A program made the translations under genes and the position numbers. Shown in pieces: positions 7,111 to 7,242 of a stretch of DNA of 7,242 nt. The first letter of the stretch is position 1; the number at the start of each line of letters is the position of its first letter. Source of the DNA: Spirochaetales bacterium (lineage in GTDB: Bacteria; Spirochaetota; Spirochaetia; ARS1246); the NCBI GenBank assembly GCA_002688185.1, contig NZCE01000048.1, positions 1 to 7,242 of the forward strand. The letters run 5' to 3'. Below the pieces are notes generated by a model. The model was not told the DNA's origin, did no database searches, and saw only the letters and a program-made list of their open reading frames with translations.

Positions 7111-7242
7111 GGGGGGTATTCGTAAACCCTCCTGGTAAATAGACGTATGGGGGTATGCACTTGACTCCGGTACACGCTACATCTGGTGTCTTGGGGCTGG
7201 TCCACGCGCATGCTTGATCATTGACTTGAGCGGTGCCGGATC
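7111..7242 (-). pseudogene. Disrupted upstream coding remnant of the HyuB-like gene
   Basis: Reading the hyuB frame upstream from 7110 gives IYQEGLRIPP, a well-known hydantoinase B signature, preceded by RVPESSAYPHTS. The frame then meets TAG at 7177-7179. Beyond it, the same frame to the window edge shows no clear family match. Another minus frame reads AWT...PDVACTG, which only loosely recalls the AHW-x-D-V-G-G segment expected here. The pattern fits one or more frameshifts or decay. The window ends before the rest of the N-terminal region can be examined. Confidence 0.55.

Overview
The window looks like bacterial chromosomal or accessory DNA. It carries three protein-coding units, all read from the minus strand and separated by non-coding gaps. 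From right to left (5'->3' on the minus strand) they are: (1) a hydantoinase B / oxoprolinase-type (HyuB-like) gene at 5890-7110, whose 5' part is damaged or cut off near the window edge; (2) a five-bladed beta-propeller protein of the glycosyl hydrolase 43/32/130-like clan at 4695-5717; (3) a very large signalling gene at 193-4299. The third encodes two class III nucleotidyl cyclase domains, a STAND-type P-loop ATPase and a long helical TPR-like tail.

The large protein is the most notable content. Its layout, C1-C2-NTPase-TPR, is that of mammalian soluble adenylyl cyclase (sAC/ADCY10) and its bacterial relatives. The metal-binding aspartates lie in C1 and the transition-state Asn/Arg in C2, so a single composite active site is expected. 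The positions that read the adenine base and bind bicarbonate in sAC appear to be replaced here. Nucleotide choice and input signal are therefore open questions.

Base composition is uneven. Counting sample lines by eye gives about 43-45% GC in the cyclase gene, about 57-58% in the propeller gene and about 48-50% in the HyuB-like gene. With the broken hyuB end and the roughly 395-bp gap that holds no clear gene, this suggests a patchwork assembled from different sources. The taxon cannot be named from this evidence. SD-like sites and sigma70-like promoters point to an ordinary bacterium.

The genes do not form an obvious pathway. The propeller gene seems to have its own promoter (5793-5821) and a hairpin in its leader. 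The cyclase gene has a candidate extended -10 promoter (4359-4387). No convincing intrinsic terminator, RNA gene, CRISPR array, insertion sequence or attachment site was seen. The leftmost 192 bases hold no gene.
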